Part shown: one piece after another, positions 17,326 to 26,600 of the stretch
How positions within the stretch are numbered: the stretch's first letter is position 1
Layout: each line of letters starts with the position of its first letter
Assembly (NCBI GenBank): GCA_020053105.1
Contig: JAGVNU010000060.1
Location: 1 to 49,216 of the forward strand
From: Thermodesulfovibrionia bacterium
Lineage (GTDB): Bacteria > Nitrospirota > Thermodesulfovibrionia > UBA6902
Direction of reading: 5' to 3'
DNA: 49,216 bases
Program-made: the position numbers and the translations under genes
Notes under the pieces: generated by a model
Database searches by the model: none
Seen by the model: the letters and a program-made list of their open reading frames with translations, nothing else
What the model was told of the DNA's origin: nothing

Positions 17326-18675
17326 ATGAAAAATGACGTATTCATAAGTTTCGCAACAGAGGACAAACGAATTGCTAATACTGTTTGTCATTTACTCGAA
17401 GCAGGGAACATTCGCGTGTGGATTGCCGAGCGGGACATCTTGCCCGGGGCGAAGTGGAGTGAATCGATAGTGGAAGCAATTTCAAACAGTAGAATAATGG
17501 TCCTTATTCTATCAAATTCATCAAACCGTTCTGAGCACGTGATACGTGAAGTTGAACTCGCAGTCAATAAAGGCCTGACAATAATCCCTTTCAGAATTGA
17601 AGAAGTATCACTCTCCAAATCCATGGAATACTTTATCAGCTCTCATCAATGGCTGGACGCGTTTACTCCTCCTCTGGAGAAACACATTGAGAAGCTGGTT
17701 GAAAGAATACATATGGCTCCAGGCACAAAGCAGGAGATAAGTCCTGGCCCTATCATAAATGAGAAAAAGTCCCGTTGGAAATTAATATTTAGCAGTGTTG
17801 GAATTCTGTTGGCTGTTGTTCTGATGACCCTTCTTTTCGGAAGAGAAAAAAAAGATGCTCCTGTTCCGGTAATTCATGACAATAAGAACTATGCACCAGT
17901 CAGTGACGATCCACCTGAGAGGGTCAATGCATTGGCAAAAGCCCTTGCGGCAAAATACAGAGAAGGCAGGTATACCGTTTCGAGAGACAGAAGCGATGAG
18001 TGGAGTTCCAGGCCGATTACATTGGCCATAATGGATATAAAGGACCCGGGCAGTCCGGGGGACCTCATGAGGGACAAACTGGCGTTCTCTCTTCCCCATG
18101 AGCTTCAAAGTCAAAAAAGGGTGAAGGTCGTCACACGGGAGCTGTTGGTAAAGCTGCTTGAAGAGTTGAATTTGAGCACATCAGATCTTGCCGACCCCGT
18201 GACTTCTTTGAAAATAGGCAGGGTGCTTTCAGCAAATATTATAATGTCTGCGCTTATTGCTCCGGAAGGAGACGGATATAAAGTCAGCCTGATGTGTATC
18301 GATACTGAAACATCAGAAATGATAAAAATGATCTCTGCAACATCATTAAAAAGAGATATAGACCATGACATCATTAATAATCTGTGCAGCCAGATAACAA
18401 AATGGATTGAAGCGGACTTTCCACTCCAGGGAAAGGTGCTTGGAAAGGCGGGTGACAAATACCGGATAAATCTTGGACAGATACACGGGCTGAAAGCAGG
18501 CGACCGGTTTGAAATTATCAAAGAAATTTCTGACGATACAGATACCTACAATGTGACAGGGGAGGCTGAAGTCTCTAAGGCAGAGAAAGAAACTTCTTTG
18601 GCGTCGATCATATCGAAAAATACGGGGACGATTAGTGAAGGGCATAAAGTGAGAGCAAAACGGGACAGCAATTAA
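17326..18675 (+). CDS. TIR-domain membrane protein with CsgG-like periplasmic module
   Basis: A 449-residue protein. Residues 1-128 are a bacterial TIR domain: DVFISFATEDK, VWIAERDILPGAKWSESI, ISNSRIMVLILSNSS, SEHVIREVELAVNKG, and QWLDAFTPPLEKHI. Glu 75 of the IREVE stretch aligns with the catalytic Glu of NAD-cleaving TIR domains (my alignment by eye). One transmembrane helix (151-172) follows, so TIR is cytoplasmic and the rest periplasmic. Residues about 225-340 resemble a CsgG/FlgO-type fold (DPVTSLKIGRVLSANIIMSA, IDTETSEMI), then a beta-rich tail (INLGQIHGLKAGDRFEII). The same module ends the lipoprotein at 20088. AGGAG lies 7 bases upstream of the ATG. Inferred role: an NADase or nucleotide-cyclising effector controlled by a periplasmic or outer-membrane signal. 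Confidence 0.87.
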   Translation: MKNDVFISFATEDKRIANTVCHLLEAGNIRVWIAERDILPGAKWSESIVEAISNSRIMVLILSNSSNRSEHVIREVELAVNKGLTIIPFRIEEVSLSKSMEYFISSHQWLDAFTPPLEKHIEKLVERIHMAPGTKQEISPGPIINEKKSRWKLIFSSVGILLAVVLMTLLFGREKKDAPVPVIHDNKNYAPVSDDPPERVNALAKALAAKYREGRYTVSRDRSDEWSSRPITLAIMDIKDPGSPGDLMRDKLAFSLPHELQSQKRVKVVTRELLVKLLEELNLSTSDLADPVTSLKIGRVLSANIIMSALIAPEGDGYKVSLMCIDTETSEMIKMISATSLKRDIDHDIINNLCSQITKWIEADFPLQGKVLGKAGDKYRINLGQIHGLKAGDRFEIIKEISDDTDTYNVTGEAEVSKAEKETSLASIISKNTGTISEGHKVRAKRDSN

Positions 18676-18763
18676 TAATAAAGAATGTGCCTGAATATGA
18701 AATCTTAATAATTGTCACCCGCTTCTGTGGAGAAAGTGATAAGGTGGCATCGAGGTATGGCAA

Positions 18764-20080
18764 ATGGGTCTTAGACATAGGGAGATAATTTTTATAATCT
18801 GTTTATTCTTTCTGCTTGTAACAGGCGCAGCAAATGCCCAGCAGATTGAAATATCATCATCGTTAAACCCCGTCGGTTCAGGCGCGAGGGCCATGGGAAT
18901 GGGGGGGGCGTTTATAGGCGTTGCTGATGACGCCACTGCGGCGTCATGGAACCCCGCAGGTCTGGTCCAGCTTGAAAAGCCCGAGATTTCTTTTGTCTAT
19001 TCATATTTCTCCAGGGAACAGACTTATGATTCTTCGACCCATTCTGAGATAGAAGGCCGGAACCGTATGGCCTCTGACGGCCTCAATTACGCCAGCGCAG
19101 CCTTTCCTTTCATATTATTTAAGAGGAACATGATTATTTCCGTCAATTACCAGCGACTCTACGAGTTGAAAAAAGAACTGAATTTTCCATTGACGCGGGA
19201 CGTAGCCGGAGACATATTAACTGAGGACATCGAATTCACACAGGACGGACATCTTTATGCTGTATCACCGGCTTTTGCAATGCAGATCACTCCAATGTTC
19301 TACCTTGGGGCTACACTGAATTTCTGGGACAATATCTCCGGAGAAAATGGCTGGGACACTATTTATGAATCAAATACGAGAGGAGTGCTGGCGGGTAATT
19401 CTGTTGAATTAAGGGTCAGCCAGAAAGACGAAGTAGACTTTGAAGGAGTGAATGCCAACTTCGGATTTATGTGGATATCGGACCCCTTTACCCTGGGCGG
19501 GGTGATTAAGACCCCGTTTAATGCAGACCTTACAAGGAAAACAAGTTTATTCCAAAGCCAGGACTGGCCTGCTTTTCCGCTGCACACCGAATCATTGTCA
19601 GAGGACAGACAGGAATTCACTATGAAGATGCCCCTCTCGTATGGACTTGGATTATCTTATCGTTACTCTGATGAATGGACAATGTCTTTTGACGTTTACA
19701 GAACTGACTGGTCAAAGTTTGAGATCAGAGACGAGGGTGGAAACAGACTGAATCCCCTTGACGGCAAACCGTTAAGTGAAGGAAGATTGAAAGATACAAC
19801 ACAGGTGCGTGCAGGAGTGGAATATTTCATTCTGGGGGAACATGATATGGTCCCTCTGAGATTAGGTCTCTTTTATGATCCGGAGCCGGCAAAAGGAAGC
19901 GTGGATGACTATTACGGTTTTTCTCTCGGGACCGGTTATAAGCGGGGTAGGGTAGCTATTGACGCGGCATATCAGTACAGAAAAGGTTCCAATGTCACAG
20001 GGGACATTCCGGCCATCGATGATATTAATGCTGATATCGATCAGCATTATTTTCTGATATCAGGGATTTTCTATTTATAA
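18764..20080 (+). CDS. FadL/OmpP1-family outer-membrane barrel
   Basis: A 438-residue outer-membrane protein with signal peptide (about 1-25, GAANA). The mature N-terminus has the FadL/TodX hallmark: GSGARAMGMGGAFIGVADDA then SWNPAGL, the NPA motif near residue 65. The remainder alternates amphipathic strands with D/N-rich turns and ends in an aromatic strand (HYFLISGIFYL), as expected for a barrel. FadL-type channels pass hydrophobic compounds; relatives of this shape are also annotated as PorV-like or UPF0164. GAGGT is 8 bases before the ATG. It follows the TIR gene by 88 bases and precedes the lipoprotein gene by 7, so it may form the outer-membrane end of the system (inference), or be a housekeeping passenger. 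Confidence 0.85.
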   Translation: MGLRHREIIFIICLFFLLVTGAANAQQIEISSSLNPVGSGARAMGMGGAFIGVADDATAASWNPAGLVQLEKPEISFVYSYFSREQTYDSSTHSEIEGRNRMASDGLNYASAAFPFILFKRNMIISVNYQRLYELKKELNFPLTRDVAGDILTEDIEFTQDGHLYAVSPAFAMQITPMFYLGATLNFWDNISGENGWDTIYESNTRGVLAGNSVELRVSQKDEVDFEGVNANFGFMWISDPFTLGGVIKTPFNADLTRKTSLFQSQDWPAFPLHTESLSEDRQEFTMKMPLSYGLGLSYRYSDEWTMSFDVYRTDWSKFEIRDEGGNRLNPLDGKPLSEGRLKDTTQVRAGVEYFILGEHDMVPLRLGLFYDPEPAKGSVDDYYGFSLGTGYKRGRVAIDAAYQYRKGSNVTGDIPAIDDINADIDQHYFLISGIFYL

Positions 20081-20087
20081 AGGGAAT

Positions 20088-22055
20088 GTGATAAAGAATA
20101 TACTGTTGTTAATCACCGCAGGACTGATGGTTTCATGTCTGGGGACTGAAGCCCTCAATAATTATTCCAACGGCACACTCAGGGCACGCTGGTGGAATGA
20201 CTACGAACGGGGATTGTTATTTTCTGAAAAAAATGATTACGGCAACGCGGCAATCTCCTATAAAGAGGCCATTTCTAAAAGGGCAGACGACAAGAGGGGC
20301 GCCAGAACCTACGGCACTCACCGCATGGATTACTTCCCCCACAGGGAACTCGGCATTGTATATTACAGGACCAGTGAAATTGACAAGGCTATCGAAGAAC
20401 TCCAGGCGTCGATCAGCCAGGAGGAATCGGCAAAGGCAGTATATTTTTTAAATCAGGCAAGAAGGGCCCGGCTGCTTATGCAGAGGGAAAGGCCTTCCCT
20501 GCCTGTCATCACTTTATTGACCCCGGTGGAAGGCGCTGCAGTTAACACTTTTACTGTTACTGTCAGGGGAAAAGTCACAGGCGACGGCTATGTATCGATG
20601 ATCCACATCAATGACAGGCCCGCCAGATTTGATCTTGCGAAGAAAGAGATAGAATTCCGGGAAGACATTGAGGTCAGGGAAGGGGAGAATGTAATAACCA
20701 TTGTAAGTGAGGACCTTGCCGGCAGCATGTCCCAAAAGAAGATATCAATAACCGTTGACAGAGAAGGCCCTGCGGTACAGATAATTGATATTTCCCCTGC
20801 TGAAGGCAATCCTGATTTCGTTCGGGTAACAGGCAGGGTGAATGACTCCACAGGATTGCGCAGACTGACGATCAATGATGAGACGATTGAAATCAGGGAC
20901 CTGAAGGAACACGGGTTTGACATAGTCGTAAATAAAAACACGCGTGCCGAAATATCGGTACACGCGGTTGACAGCCTTGATAACGAAACAACTGCGGTCC
21001 TTGACCTGGGAAGGGGACCGGCGTCCTCTTTGTCCGGACAAAAGGACGTTCTTCTGGCCTTTCTCGGGACCGATATGTTCTCATCAGACAGCACCCCGCC
21101 GGTCATCCGGCTCAGGGAAGGCGCTGACCTTCCCGAGGTCTATCTCAACAGATATTACATTGAAGGAGAAGTCTCAGACAATCTAAAGGTGGACAGGATC
21201 TATATAAACGATGAGGAAATATCAGCGGGAGGCGGGAAGATGGTATTCTTCAGCAAGGCCGTGGAATTGAAGGAAGGCATCAATACCATCAATGTCATCG
21301 CGTATGACGGATCTGGCAACAAGACCTCACTGCCTCTGACCGTAAAGAGGAACATCCCTTCCGCGATGCAGAATGCTTCACGGATGATCCTTTCGGTCTT
21401 TCCTTTTGACAGCACGAATGGGCAATCAAGCAGATCACAACTGGCATATATGTATCTTCTCGGAGCATTCAAGGACCAGAATAGGTTCAGGATTATAGAC
21501 CGGACACAGCTTGAGCATCTCATGATTGAACAGAGGATCACCGCAGCCCAGCTTACAGACCCCAAATATTCTATAAAGCTCGGCAGGTTGATGGCAGCTG
21601 AATCGATTATGTCGTCTGTGATGCACGAGGACGCTAAATCAATAGAAGTCATATCCATGGTGCTTAACACGGAGACATCGGAGATTATGGATGTAAAGGA
21701 TGTTTTCAGTGAAAGGCAGCAATCGACCGACATAAAGGAAATGATGGACATGCTCGCATTAAAGATAGCGAGGAGCTTTCCTGTGGTAGATGGAATGATA
21801 ATAGACAAAGATGGCAAGTATATCTACACTGACCTTGAGAGTAATAAAGGGATAAAAGAGGACATGCGGGTCATTTTTTACAGGAAGGGGAAGGAGCTGA
21901 AGCATCCCTTAACCGGGAAATCCCGTGGGTGGAACACTATAAAGCTCGGCGAAGGCCGGATTGAAGAGGTGGACAGTAAGATTTCAAAAGCGACCGTGGA
22001 CAACAAGTCCAGCTCCAGGGACATTCAGGTCAGGGACCTGGTGATTACAAAATGA
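20088..22055 (+). CDS. Outer-membrane lipoprotein with TPR, Ig-like domains and CsgG-like module
   Basis: A 655-residue probable lipoprotein starting at GTG. The signal ends in LMVSC, with Cys 17 as the likely lipidation site. TPR-like helices (about 37-125) carry YGNAAISYKEAI and DKAIEELQASI. Ig-like segments follow (about 138-420): ITLLTPVEGAAVNTFTVTVRG, VREGENVITIVSEDLAG, and a second set ending LKEGINTINVIAYDGSGN. A CsgG-like module comes next (about 425-545; MILSVFPFDS, RFRIIDRTQLEHLM, DPKYSIKLGRLMAAESIMSS, NTETSEIM). The closing domain matches the tail of the TIR protein. CsgG-type lipoproteins form or regulate outer-membrane secretion pores; this one lacks proof of pore formation. It is 7 bases downstream of the barrel gene, the last gene of the cluster. 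Confidence 0.82.
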   Translation: MIKNILLLITAGLMVSCLGTEALNNYSNGTLRARWWNDYERGLLFSEKNDYGNAAISYKEAISKRADDKRGARTYGTHRMDYFPHRELGIVYYRTSEIDKAIEELQASISQEESAKAVYFLNQARRARLLMQRERPSLPVITLLTPVEGAAVNTFTVTVRGKVTGDGYVSMIHINDRPARFDLAKKEIEFREDIEVREGENVITIVSEDLAGSMSQKKISITVDREGPAVQIIDISPAEGNPDFVRVTGRVNDSTGLRRLTINDETIEIRDLKEHGFDIVVNKNTRAEISVHAVDSLDNETTAVLDLGRGPASSLSGQKDVLLAFLGTDMFSSDSTPPVIRLREGADLPEVYLNRYYIEGEVSDNLKVDRIYINDEEISAGGGKMVFFSKAVELKEGINTINVIAYDGSGNKTSLPLTVKRNIPSAMQNASRMILSVFPFDSTNGQSSRSQLAYMYLLGAFKDQNRFRIIDRTQLEHLMIEQRITAAQLTDPKYSIKLGRLMAAESIMSSVMHEDAKSIEVISMVLNTETSEIMDVKDVFSERQQSTDIKEMMDMLALKIARSFPVVDGMIIDKDGKYIYTDLESNKGIKEDMRVIFYRKGKELKHPLTGKSRGWNTIKLGEGRIEEVDSKISKATVDNKSSSRDIQVRDLVITK

Positions 22056-22175
22056 GTTTCCCGGTGATTACGGGCAATTGTAGTGTGTGAAGTCATTCAA
22101 AATCGGAGAATTTCCCGCTTGAGCTTATAATCCGCTTAATTACTTGCGTGAACTGGCAAATATATATTTTTTTAT

Positions 22176-22218
22176 TCATCATTTTTTTATTGAATAAATG
22201 ATGATTCTAATATAAAAT
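22176..22218 (+). promoter_or_regulatory. Palindrome overlapping a possible promoter
   Basis: TCATCATTT (22176-22184) and AAATGATGA (22196-22204) form a perfect 9-base inverted repeat with an 11-base loop. The loop contains most of a possible -35 (TTGAAT, 22190-22195); TAAAAT at 22213-22218 follows after 17 bases as a possible -10. A related palindrome (ATCATCAT...ATGATGAT) lies before the dockerin gene. The rest of 22056-22344 is AT-rich and shows nothing else I can name. Promoter and operator are predictions. Confidence 0.35.
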
Positions 22219-22344
22219 TATACACTCTTTCTAACCTTATCTTTTTTACACAATTTCCAGAGGCACGTTATAACATTTGCTCTGTTTAGGGGGCAATGAG
22301 GTGAATTTTATTTCTACTCTATAAATATTATTCGGGGGGATATT

Positions 22345-23658
22345 ATGATGAGGCGGGGTGTATCTTTTAATCTTCTTTTTTTCGTTGTTTTAATTTCATT
22401 CTTTTGTTTTTTCCCTAGAGTAGTTTCTGCCGCAGGCGGAGTGTGGACGAGTATTGGTCCGACAGCGTATGATCCTTTGAACAGCAAAGACGATCTTCAA
22501 TCAGAAACAAGTCCATCACAATCACGAAATGTTAAATCTCACCTCGATGAGCGAACCCTATTTAATAAAGTATCAGGTCTTCAGATACCTTTTATTGAAA
22601 ACCAGGGACAGATAGAGGACGCATCTGTCAGGTTCTTCGCAAACATATTTGACGGCACCGTATTTGTAAATGATAAAGGCGAGATGACTTATAACTTTTT
22701 CAAACGTGAAAAAACCACATGGAATAAAAAGGCGGATAGTTGCGAATTCCTGCCCGAAGAAAAAGTTTCAAGAGCTGTTGCTGTAAAAGAAAGCCTGGTA
22801 AGCCCGGAACATATAAATGTAAAGGGATTACGTATTTCGAATGGGAAAGTCAACTATTTTATCGGGGCAAAGGGAGACTGGAAGACCAACGTACCTACAT
22901 GGCAGGAAGTGGACCTCGGAGAAGTTTATAAGGGCATTGAGCTTAAGCTCAGGGCATATGGGAAAACTGTAGAGAAAATTTTTACGGTTAGTAAGGGCGG
23001 CAATGTCAAAGATATAGAATTGACCTTTGAGGGTGCTAGAAAGATTCATTTAAATAAAGCGGGGGAGCTTGAGCTAGAAACCGACCTTGGAACAGTAAAG
23101 TTGACAAAGCCTGTTGCCTTTCAGGATGAGGATGGCAAGAAAAAATTTATACATGTTGCTTACAATGTTACAGGCGATGCTAACACATATGGTTTTGAAG
23201 TAGGCAGCTATGATAAGACAAAACCCCTCATAATAGACCCTCTCCTGGCTTCGACATTTGCCGGTTCGTCGTCTTCGGAGACCGCCAGGGCTATTGCCAT
23301 AGATACGGCCGGAAATGTATTTATTACGGGTATTACAAATGCAACAAATTATCCGGCAACCTTAGGCGGTTATGATACAGGGTTTAACGGGGTGTATGAT
23401 ATCTTTGTATCGAAGTTCAACAACGATCTTACAAGTCTCCTTGCCTCAACCTTTATCGGAGGAAGCAGCAATGATGAAGGCAATGCAGTTGCCGTAGATC
23501 CTTCAGGTAAAGTATATATTGCTGGAAATTCAAGGTCATCTAATTACCCGGTAACAACAGGTGCAAAGTATAAGGCATCTAATGATGTTGTTGTATCGAA
23601 ATTCAGCAATGACCTGTCTACCCTCGAAGCATCGACCATAATCGGCGGTTTTGGCTGA
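22345..23658 (+). CDS. N-terminal part of giant SBBP beta-propeller protein, ended by an in-frame TGA
   Basis: This 437-codon frame has a signal peptide (about 1-29, RVVSA), then the domain that commonly precedes SBBP repeats (FIENQGQIEDASVRFFA, INVKGLRISNGKVNYFIG, GDWKTNVPTWQEVDLGEVYKG, KPLIIDPLLASTF; about 70-310). SBBP beta-propeller repeats follow (TARAIAIDTAGNVFITGIT, GNAVAVDPSGKVYIAGNS). It stops at TGA 23656 in the middle of a propeller repeat; the same frame resumes 6 bases later and runs to 37887. The two parts are therefore one gene of about 5180 codons, split by a nonsense codon, a base-calling error, or readthrough. A GGGGGG purine run just before the ATG serves as the ribosome binding site. 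As it stands the product would be a truncated, secreted propeller without the tail. Confidence 0.85.
   Translation: MMRRGVSFNLLFFVVLISFFCFFPRVVSAAGGVWTSIGPTAYDPLNSKDDLQSETSPSQSRNVKSHLDERTLFNKVSGLQIPFIENQGQIEDASVRFFANIFDGTVFVNDKGEMTYNFFKREKTTWNKKADSCEFLPEEKVSRAVAVKESLVSPEHINVKGLRISNGKVNYFIGAKGDWKTNVPTWQEVDLGEVYKGIELKLRAYGKTVEKIFTVSKGGNVKDIELTFEGARKIHLNKAGELELETDLGTVKLTKPVAFQDEDGKKKFIHVAYNVTGDANTYGFEVGSYDKTKPLIIDPLLASTFAGSSSSETARAIAIDTAGNVFITGITNATNYPATLGGYDTGFNGVYDIFVSKFNNDLTSLLASTFIGGSSNDEGNAVAVDPSGKVYIAGNSRSSNYPVTTGAKYKASNDVVVSKFSNDLSTLEASTIIGGFG
23656..23658 (+). other. In-frame TGA splitting the giant gene
   Basis: Reading GGT TTT GGC TGA AGC GAT ATG in the frame of 22345, the TGA falls in the turn of an SBBP repeat (STIIGGFG / [13 protein letters not shown]). 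The repeat pattern is continuous across it, and no base shift is needed to join the two frames. Confidence 0.9.
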
Positions 23659-23664
23659 AGCGAT

Positions 23665-26600
23665 ATGGGCAGGGCCCTTGCTATTGGCCCTGGAGGAGAT
23701 GTTTTCGTCGCCGGATATACACATTCAGATGACTTTCCCACTACTGAGGGAGCTTATGATAGAGTGTGCGGAAATGGCTCAATATGTACTTTTGATGGGT
23801 CTAATGTTGAAACATCAGATGCATTTGTTTCTAAGTTTGACGGCAATCTTAATTTACTTGCATCAACATTCATTGGAGGAAATTACTTTGACTATGCCTA
23901 CGCACTTGCCGTAGATTCTTCAGGCAATGTGATCATTACAGGGACAACACAATCATCTGATTATCCGGTAACTAACGGCGCTTACGATACAACATTTAAT
24001 GGCAACTCTGACGTTATTGTTTCGAAGCTTAACAGCAGTCTCACAAGCCTTCTCTCATCAACATTTATAGGTGAAAGCAGCAGCGAATCCGCAAACGCAA
24101 TTGCGATAGATGCCGAGGCAGGAGATGTGTTTATAGCAGGGCAAACATCTTCATCCGGTTATCCGGTCACGGTCGGGGCATATGATAATACTTGCGGAAC
24201 TGACGGCACATGTAATGGAGGTCTTGCAGATGTCTTTATTTCAAAACTCAACAGCAGTCTTACAGGCATTTTCTCATCAACGTTTATAGGTGGAAGCAGC
24301 AGCGATTCTGCAAACGCAATTGTGATAGATCCCCTGGCAGAATACGTGTTCATCACAGGGACCACATCTTCATCCGGTTATCCGGTTACGGCCGGGGCGT
24401 ATGATACAACCTGCGGGACTGACGGCACATGCAATGGCAGTAATGCAGATGTTTATATTTCGAAAATCAGCAGCAACCTGACAGGGCTTCAGGCTTCTAC
24501 ATATCTCGGAGGAAGTAGCAGCGAGTCTGCTAACGCAATTGCTATGGGCGCTACGAGAGAAAGTATATTCATAGCAGGGCAAACGGGGTCATCTGATTAT
24601 CCGACGACTACCGGGGCATATGATCAATTACATAATGGCGGAGATGATGTCTTTGTCTCAATGATTGATATATGTCTTTCTGCCCTTGATACCGATGGGG
24701 ACGGGATAGGTGATACATGTGATAACTGCCTGAGTATATCCAACCCTGATCAGGCGGATACGGACAAGGATGGAGTTGGAGATGCATGCGACAACTGCCC
24801 GACGGTTCCAACCCCGGACCGAACAGATACTGATGCCGATGGCGTAGGCGATGCATGTGAGGGACTTTTTATAGGGATCGACCCGGCATCCGCGCCTGCC
24901 AATACACCCGACGGCATTACTTTCTATACAAGGGCGCCGGAGGCAGGAGGCACGGTCCAGGTTTCGCTCTTCGCTGATTTTAACGGCAATGGACTTATTG
25001 ACGGCGATGACTGGGCCTTTTTTGATAATGTCTTTACTGATAATGTATCAACTTCTCAGGATATAATGACAGGTGACTCGGACACGTCCAGCCCGTGGAT
25101 GACCATATTAATGAGATTCAACGGGGGCACCTTCCCCGCTGGAAATTATATCGTGAAGGTCCGGAACAAGTCAGGGGGGACGTCGACCGCGGCGTTTACA
25201 CTCACTTCTGTATCAGCGCCGATAACAGTGACCGGGCATGTCTATGAAGACGGCACAACCACGCCGATACCGAACGCAATAGTTTATTCTTCCGATTCAG
25301 TTACGGAAAATTTCATCTCGGCTACTATGACGGATGCGAATGGTTTTTATACCCTGAAACTGCCTGCAGCGGGAGAGATACAGATAGGCGCCGATAAACA
25401 GGGGTTCAGTCAGTTCGACGAGCACGTCTTGACAGTGCCTGCCGGAGGAGTTTCAAACATTAACCTGTTCCTTGTCCCTTTAAATGCCCAGATAACCGGC
25501 ACGTTAACTGACTATGATACCGGGGAGCCCGTACCTGGAGTAGAGATAGACGGGGAAACACCTGATTACGGGGCGAGCTATGCTCATTCGGACATCAGCG
25601 GCAATTATGCACTGCCGGTCGTTTCGGGTATACAGTGGAGAGTAAACATAGATGACGAGCTTCCGGCCGTATATTTTGCCGCCCTTGTGCCTTCCAATGA
25701 TTATAAGGAATATGCCTTTATAACACCGACCGTATCAGGCCCGAACACGGTCGATTTTGTAGCAATTAAGGAAAATGCGTGGATAGACGGAGAGGTGCTG
25801 ACTGAAGACGGCCTGCCTGTTGAGAATATACAGTTGTATGCCGACACCAATGGTGAAGGGTCACAACTGAATATTCATAATACTACGGATACAAATGCGT
25901 CCGGAAAGGCCACCATTGGAGTCAGGGCAGGTGACTGGTATGCCGGCGCCTGCCCGGGCTGTAAAAGAGAGGCATCGCTTGTAGGCGGCCTTGCGGCGGA
26001 GCTGGTTCCGCCATCATCGAGAATGATTTCAGACATTGCTGCCGGAGAGCGCAGATCGGTAACGCTTATCACATATTACCCTGACTGTGCAATTGAAGGC
26101 AGGGTCTTCCTTCAGGATGGAACCACACCGGCTGCCGACGCTCATGTAAACGCCGAGACACAAGATGCACAGAATGGTCCGGCGCATACATCAGTTGGGC
26201 CTATATATGATGCCCAGACGAGGACGGATGCAAACGGTTATTTCCGCTTGCCGGTCATAGGAGGGACCTGGACAGTTCAGGCCAATACATGGCAGTGGAT
26301 CGAGAAACAGTCCGGACCATGGCAAGTCACATGCACGACCGACGGTAATCATATTATTGCCCAGGGCGAGATAATCTCCAATGTAACGCTTGTCATGCGG
26401 TCTGTCCTTACAGTAACCAGATCAGGCTCGGGCACAGGCACTGTCGCAAGCAGCGCGTCAGGCATTTATTGCGGGACCGACTGCTCTGAGCAATACGGCG
26501 TGGATACGCCTGTTACATTAACGGCATCACCTGATGCTGATTCAGCCTTCGGGGGTTGGAGTGGCTGTGACAGCGTTGCAGGATTGAAATGTTCTGTGAC

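Larger units (their letters stand above)
10088..22055 (+). other. Nine-gene nucleotide-signalling operon (RyR / SLATT / TrkA-N / RelA-SpoT / SLOG / Nudix / TIR)
   Basis: Nine same-strand genes are separated by 43, 35, -4, 16, 73, 31, 88 and 7 bases, so co-transcription is likely. Domains repeat across genes: RyR three times, and the CsgG-like module twice. The first seven genes encode intracellular or inner-membrane nucleotide-related domains; the last two encode an outer-membrane barrel and a lipoprotein. No internal terminator is evident. The boundaries are set by changes in gene content (secreted giants on both sides) and by the 265- and 289-base gaps. Confidence 0.75.

Noticed and set aside
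23665-23667. ATG 23665 as a true independent start of the giant protein.
   Set aside because: No Shine-Dalgarno sequence, no signal peptide, and it begins in mid-repeat of a propeller that is continuous with the upstream frame.
23656-23692. TGA as selenocysteine: a perfect 7-base stem (23670-23676 with 23686-23692, 9-base loop) lies 11 bases after the TGA, about where a bacterial SECIS hairpin would be.
   Set aside because: The codon falls in a turn of a structural propeller repeat, not a redox site, neighbouring repeats have no Cys there, and the loop lacks the GU features of known bacterial SECIS elements. A 7-base stem arises easily by chance.
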